Shown here: positions 14,650 through 20,497 of the stretch, one piece after another
Position numbering within the stretch: the first letter of the stretch is position 1
Layout of the letters: each line of letters begins with the position of its first letter
NCBI GenBank assembly: GCA_902766655.1
Contig: CACXEL010000246.1
Span: 1 to 20,497, forward strand
Origin: an uncultured Lachnospiraceae bacterium
Lineage (GTDB): Bacteria; Bacillota; Clostridia; Lachnospirales; Lachnospiraceae
Reading direction: 5' to 3'
Length of the DNA stretch: 20,497 nucleotides
Made by a program: the position numbers and the translations under genes
Notes under the pieces: generated by a model
Databases searched by the model: none
What the model was told of the DNA's origin: nothing
The model's input: only the letters and a program-made list of their open reading frames with translations

Positions 14650-16017
14650 ATGGACAATCTTTCGCTCGTAAAAGAGAACTGGCCGGCCATCCTCGAAAAA
14701 ATCAAGGTTGACCACGACCTCACCAGTATCTCCTTCACCTCCTGGCTTCAGCCCCTGGAAATAAAGAGTGTCGATAACCAGAGCATCACCTTCGTAGTCC
14801 CCTCGGGAACCATGGGAATCAACGTGCTCAACAAGAAGTACACTCTCGCCATCAAAGTGGCCATCGCTGAAATCACCGGTCTCAATCTGGACATCCACTA
14901 TATCACGCCCGAGCAGGACAAGAGCAGCGCCGCGGCCGTCGAGAGAGACACGCGCCTTAGCTCCGTCATGAAGAGAGCCAACCTGAACCCGAAGTACACC
15001 TTCGAGTCTTTTGTCGTGGGCAGCAATAACAAGTTCGCCCATGCTGCCTCCCTGGCCGTCGCGGAATCCCCCGGCGAGATCTACAATCCTCTCTATCTCT
15101 ATGCGGGTGTGGGACTCGGGAAAACGCACCTCATGCACTCCATCGCTCACTTCATCTTAAAGAGCGATCCTGAGAAGAAGGTCCTCTACGTGACCAGTGA
15201 GGATTTTACCAACGAGCTGATCGATTCCATCCGGAACGGCAACAACTCTCCTTCCGCCATGTCCAAATTCAGGGACAAGTACCGGAATATCGACGTCCTG
15301 CTGATCGACGATATCCAGTTCATCATCGGCAAGGAGTCCACCCAGGAGGAGTTCTTCCACACCTTCGAGGCCCTCTACGGCGCCAAGAAGCAGATCATCA
15401 TCTCCTCCGACAAGCCGCCCAAGGACCTGGATATCCTGGAGGAGCGCATCCGCTCCCGCCTCGAGATGGGCCTCATAGCGGACATTGACCAGCCGGACTA
15501 CGAGACCAGGATGGCCATTCTCCGCAAGAAGCAGGACCAGGACGGCTATATCATCGACGACGCCATTCTGGACTACATCGCCCAGAACGTGACCTCCAAT
15601 ATCCGTGAGCTGGAGGGCTGCCTCAACCGGATCCGCGCCAAGAGCGTTCTCGAGAAGCGCACGATCACCCTTTCTCTGGCTGAGGAGATCCTGAAGGACC
15701 TCATTTCCCCGGATGAGAACCGGTCGGTCACGTCGGATATGATCATCGCCATCGTGGCGGAGCACTTCCACCTGACGGCCTCCGAGATCCGGTCGCCCAA
15801 GCGCGACGCCAAGTACGTCTATCCCAGAAAGATCGCCATGTACCTCTGCCGGGAGATGACGGACGACAGTCTCATGACCATAGCCGGCCATCTTGGCAAG
15901 CGCGACCACACCACGGTCATCAGCGCCTGCCGGAAGATCGAGAAGGAAATGCAGACCAACCCAGAGACCCGCAACCATGTGGATACCATCCGAAAGAAGA
16001 TCACGCCCAGGGCATGA
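14650..16017 (+). CDS. dnaA: Chromosomal replication initiator protein DnaA
   Basis: DnaA binds DnaA boxes, oligomerises with ATP and opens the origin. The 455-residue protein has domain I (1-80, MDNLSLVKENWPAILEKIK...), a short linker domain II (about 85-112), the AAA+ domain with Walker A GVGLGKTH (153-160), Walker B LLIDDIQ (217-223) and an arginine-finger region ERIRSRLEMG (265-274), and the C-terminal DNA-binding domain with the signature KRDHTTVISACRKIE (417-431). The ATG at 14650 fits the family N-terminus and the mapped promoter; upstream in-frame codons would include promoter DNA. A GGGG-rich ribosome binding site is about 11 bases upstream. A GC-rich inverted repeat spans its stop codon, and a terminator lies at 16186-16214. 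Confidence 0.98.
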   Translation: MDNLSLVKENWPAILEKIKVDHDLTSISFTSWLQPLEIKSVDNQSITFVVPSGTMGINVLNKKYTLAIKVAIAEITGLNLDIHYITPEQDKSSAAAVERDTRLSSVMKRANLNPKYTFESFVVGSNNKFAHAASLAVAESPGEIYNPLYLYAGVGLGKTHLMHSIAHFILKSDPEKKVLYVTSEDFTNELIDSIRNGNNSPSAMSKFRDKYRNIDVLLIDDIQFIIGKESTQEEFFHTFEALYGAKKQIIISSDKPPKDLDILEERIRSRLEMGLIADIDQPDYETRMAILRKKQDQDGYIIDDAILDYIAQNVTSNIRELEGCLNRIRAKSVLEKRTITLSLAEEILKDLISPDENRSVTSDMIIAIVAEHFHLTASEIRSPKRDAKYVYPRKIAMYLCREMTDDSLMTIAGHLGKRDHTTVISACRKIEKEMQTNPETRNHVDTIRKKITPRA

Positions 16018-16034
16018 CAGGTGCCTGCCCTGGG
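16006..16034 (+). repeat. GC-rich inverted repeat spanning the dnaA stop codon
   Basis: CCCAGGGCA (16006-16014) and TGCCCTGGG (16026-16034) form a perfect 9-bp stem with an 11-base loop containing the dnaA TGA (16015-16017). No T-run follows, so it is not a standard terminator. It could protect the 3' end of dnaA mRNA or slow the ribosome at termination. Confidence 0.5.
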
Positions 16035-16088
16035 GGACGAAGCGGCTTGTGCATGCCTTCAGCACGGCCCTCCGCCGCCGGATCAGCT

Positions 16089-16130
16089 TTTATCCCGCAG
16101 GCAGTTTCTCCGAAGATCCATGCGGATAAA
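16089..16130. repeat. Inverted repeat with DnaA-box-like arms
   Basis: TTTATCCCGCA (16089-16099) and TGCGGATAAA (16121-16130) pair with a single bulged C around a 21-base loop. The right arm read on the minus strand is TTATCCGCA, one base off the DnaA-box consensus. It may be a pair of weak DnaA sites or an RNA hairpin between dnaA and its terminator. Confidence 0.35.
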
Positions 16131-16185
16131 GGCGCTCTCTCATGAGGATGAGATGCGTGCAGTCGGAAAAAGCCGCGCATCACGC

Positions 16186-16214
16186 AGCATTTCGCTGCAG
16201 CGAAATGCTTTTTT
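16186..16214 (+). terminator. Rho-independent terminator after dnaA
   Basis: AGCATTTCGCTG (16186-16197) and CAGCGAAATGCT (16198-16209) form a perfect 24-bp palindrome directly followed by a T-run to 16214. It lies about 170 bp after the dnaA stop and separates dnaA from the dnaN transcript. Confidence 0.88.
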
Positions 16215-16268
16215 AAACCGCTTTCGGTACGAGTTTCTTCTTATATTATAGTAGGGTGTTTTGCATTT

Positions 16269-16345
16269 CCCTGCCGGTCACAAAATATGGATTTTGAGCT
16301 GATTGCTCCTACCAGATTTTGTAGTGCAAAAGCCGGTAGGCAGGG
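16269..16345. repeat. 77-bp imperfect inverted repeat in the dnaA-dnaN gap
   Basis: CCCTGCCGG at the left end and CCGGTAGGCAGGG at the right end are complementary in blocks, as are CACAAAAT and ATTTTGTAGTG further in. The inside also has CAAAAT/ATTTTG as a small hairpin and two copies of GATTTTG. No family is recognised. It lies between the dnaA terminator and the DnaA boxes before dnaN. Confidence 0.4.
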
Positions 16346-16398
16346 CTGGAGAGAATAAGGCTGCGACGGAAGATATCAACATACTCACGTGGACGTAC

Positions 16399-16407
16399 TG
16401 TGGATAA
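16399..16407 (-). promoter_or_regulatory. Perfect DnaA box in the dnaA-dnaN gap
   Basis: TGTGGATAA on the plus strand is the exact reverse complement of TTATCCACA. It lies about 210 bp before the dnaN start and supports the downstream part of a bipartite origin. Confidence 0.8.
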
Positions 16408-16512
16408 ATGCCGCATACTTCTACCCCCCGCACATCTCTCCACAGATCTCCTTCAGCAAATGCCCGAAGATATCCCCGCCCAAAAACAGCGCGGATACTG
16501 GAAAAAAGGGCC

Positions 16513-16569
16513 CTTTTCACATTTCCACAGGTCCTAATAAGATTATCACTGATTTGCTTTTATATATAG
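16513..16569 (+). promoter_or_regulatory. Possible DNA-unwinding element: tandem DnaA boxes, trio-like repeat and AT tract
   Basis: Two same-strand DnaA-box-like 9-mers, CTTTTCACA (16513-16521) and ATTTCCACA (16521-16529), are followed by GGTC, then CTA-ATA-AGA-TTA-TCA-CTG, then an AT-rich tract TTTTATATATAG (about 16557-16568). This order (boxes, short GC-containing spacer, 3-base repeats resembling DnaA-trios, AT tract) matches the basal unwinding system described in Bacillus subtilis at the same gene position. The trio match is loose. Confidence 0.5.
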
Positions 16570-16608
16570 ATGGACAGGCGCCGCTTGTCCTCGGGAAGGA
16601 ACAAAGTC

Positions 16609-17712
16609 ATGAAAATAGTCTGCGACAAGTCAGAGCTTTTGAAAAGCATCAACATCTCTCTCAAGGCTGTGCCTGTGAGGTCCACGATTCCGGTGCTGGA
16701 GTGCATTCTCATCAGCGCCGGTCCTGCCGGAATCGTTTTTACGACCAACGATACGGAGCTAGGCATCGAGACCTATGTCAAGGGTGAGGTCCTGGAGCCC
16801 GGCGTCATCGCCGTCCAGGCCAAGATGTTTTCCGAGATCGCCCGCAAGCTTCCGATGGATGAGGTCATCATCACGTCCGATGAGAACTACAACATCACCA
16901 TCGTGAGCGGCAAGGCCAGGTTTGCCATCGGCGGCCAGTCCGGAGAGGATTTCGCCTACCTGCCCCAGGTCGAGCGTGACGACTCCATCATGCTCTCCCA
17001 GTTCACCCTGCGGAACGTGATCCAGCAGACCATTTTCTCCATCGCGGCCGGCGACAACAACAGGATCATGAGCGGCGAGTTCTTTGAAATCAGCGACACA
17101 GGCCTCCGGGTCATCGCCCTGGATGGGCACAGGATCGCTATCCGCCATATTGATCTGCCGGGAAGCTATCCCCACATCACGGCCATTGTCCCGGGCAAGG
17201 CTCTGACGGAGATCAGCAAGATCTTTACGGGCGATCTGGATGATATGGTGAATATCTACTTCACCAAGTCCCACATTATGCTGGAGATCCCCGGCACGAC
17301 CATCGTCTCCAGGCTGATCGAAGGCCAGTACTTCAATGTGGACCAGATGATTTCCAGCGACTACGCCACCAAGGTACGGATCAACAACAGGACCCTGGTC
17401 AGCTGCGTGGACCGCGCTACCCTCTTCGTCCGCGAGGGTGACAAGAAGCCGATCATTCTGGACTTCGATGACGTCCATATGAACATCTCCATCGCTTCCC
17501 CCATGGGTTCCATGAACGAGGATGTGGATATCGAGAAGGAAGGCCGGGACCTGGCCATCGGCTTCAATCCCCGCTTCCTCATCGACGCCCTCCGGGCCAT
17601 CAGCGACGAGGAAATCAACATGTACTTTACCAACGCCAAGTCTCCCTGCTTCATCAGGGACGATGAGGGCACCTACACATATCTGATTCTTCCGGTGAAT
17701 TTTACGAGATGA
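16609..17712 (+). CDS. dnaN: DNA polymerase III beta subunit (sliding clamp)
   Basis: DnaN forms the ring-shaped dimer that holds DNA polymerase III on DNA and recruits other repair and replication proteins. The 367-residue length is standard. It starts MKIVCDKSELLKSINISLKAVP and shows the three-domain clamp pattern, including PVLECILISAG in domain I, the GEFFEISDTGLRVIALDGHRIA segment in domain II, and a C-terminal YTYLILPVNFTR that matches the conserved family end. The frame is open 13 codons further upstream, but the ATG at 16609 has AAGGA about nine bases before it and matches the family start. It overlaps yaaA by four bases (ATGA). Confidence 0.98.
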   Translation: MKIVCDKSELLKSINISLKAVPVRSTIPVLECILISAGPAGIVFTTNDTELGIETYVKGEVLEPGVIAVQAKMFSEIARKLPMDEVIITSDENYNITIVSGKARFAIGGQSGEDFAYLPQVERDDSIMLSQFTLRNVIQQTIFSIAAGDNNRIMSGEFFEISDTGLRVIALDGHRIAIRHIDLPGSYPHITAIVPGKALTEISKIFTGDLDDMVNIYFTKSHIMLEIPGTTIVSRLIEGQYFNVDQMISSDYATKVRINNRTLVSCVDRATLFVREGDKKPIILDFDDVHMNISIASPMGSMNEDVDIEKEGRDLAIGFNPRFLIDALRAISDEEINMYFTNAKSPCFIRDDEGTYTYLILPVNFTR

Positions 17713-17910
17713 AAAGAAAGCTTACTTTAAAAGGGGATTATATCACACTCGGACAGCTTCTGAAGGCCGAGAGCCTGGTGGGCGACGGCGTGGAGGCCAA
17801 GATCCGGATCCAGGCCGGGGAGGCGCTCGTGAACGGCGAGGTGGATACCCGCCGCGGGCGCAAGCTCTATCCCGGGGACCTGGTCTCATTTGACGGAGTG
17901 GAGATAGAAG

Positions 17911-17921
<11 letters not shown>
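17709..17921 (+). CDS. yaaA: S4-domain RNA-binding protein YaaA (RlbA-like)
   Basis: This 70-residue protein is essentially one S4 RNA-binding domain: ITLGQLLKAESLVGDGVEAKIRIQAGEALVNGEVDTRRGRKLYPGDLVSF. The family sits between dnaN and recF in most Firmicutes and is linked to ribosome assembly in Bacillus; the exact function is less certain. Its ATG overlaps the dnaN stop codon (ATGA) and its last 11 bases overlap recF, so dnaN-yaaA-recF are probably translated in a coupled way. Confidence 0.93.

Positions 17922-20497
<2,576 letters not shown>

Larger units (their letters stand above)
16018..16608. other. oriC: oriC, dnaA-dnaN intergenic part
   Basis: This 591-bp gap has no plausible gene. 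In order it holds the end of the hairpin over the dnaA stop, an imperfect inverted repeat with DnaA-box-like arms (16089-16130), the dnaA terminator (16186-16214), an AT-rich patch, a 77-bp structured inverted repeat (16269-16345), a perfect DnaA box (16399-16407), a weak box CTCTCCACA (16436-16444) and a DnaA-box/AT-rich element (16513-16569) just before dnaN. In Bacillus the unwinding site lies in this same gap. Confidence 0.75.

Noticed and set aside
15157..16065. 302-codon minus-strand frame opposite dnaA
   Set aside because: Shadow of the GC-rich codon pattern of dnaA; valine/leucine/aspartate-rich, with no family features or ribosome binding site.

Overview
This window is the replication-origin neighbourhood of a bacterial chromosome, most likely a member of the Clostridia and probably Lachnospiraceae. 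That call is an inference from four things: the conserved order rpmH-dnaA-dnaN-yaaA-recF-gyrB on one side and rnpA-yidD-yidC-jag-mnmE-mnmG-rsmG-parA-parB on the other; a DUF4446 gene after parB; DUF3784, CAT-like and GNAT genes of clostridial type; and Firmicutes-type signals (AGGAGG-like ribosome binding sites, sigma-A promoters, parS sites of the form TGTTTCACGTGAAACA).

Layout. Positions 1-3000 hold, on the minus strand, parA, parB, a DUF4446 membrane protein and the start of serS. Positions 3000-6600 are an accessory stretch with four plus-strand genes (a DUF3784 membrane protein, a chloramphenicol-acetyltransferase-like enzyme, a GNAT acetyltransferase and an alpha/beta-hydrolase-fold protein). 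Four perfect 16-bp parS sites lie in the gaps around these genes. In Bacillus this slot between rsmG and parA holds noc; no noc is seen here. Positions 6600-14160 are a minus-strand series, rpmH-rnpA-yidD-yidC-jag-mnmE-mnmG-rsmG, covering ribosome and RNase P components, membrane-protein insertion and tRNA/rRNA modification. Positions 14161-14649 are the rpmH/dnaA divergent promoter region, with a dense DnaA-box cluster. From 14650 to the right edge run dnaA, a 591-bp gap with further DnaA boxes and a possible DNA-unwinding site, dnaN, yaaA, recF and gyrB (cut by the window end), all on the plus strand.

How it works together. Replication should start around dnaA and run both ways. The core genes on both arms then point away from the origin, while the four accessory genes are transcribed toward it, head-on to the left fork. 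DnaA opens the origin, DnaN is the sliding clamp, RecF deals with gaps, GyrB relaxes supercoils, and ParA/ParB acting on the nearby parS sites separate the new origins. Several genes overlap or abut (parA/parB, jag/mnmE, dnaN/yaaA, yaaA/recF, recF/gyrB), suggesting translational coupling.

Most of the window is ordinary core genome. The points most worth a second look are the parS-studded accessory block, a parS centred in a 46-bp perfect palindrome that also looks like the rsmG terminator, a hydrolase-fold protein that seems to have lost two of three catalytic residues, a LexA-box-like palindrome before rsmG, and a DnaA-box/trio-like unwinding element before dnaN. I saw no tRNA, rRNA, CRISPR array, insertion sequence or prophage gene.
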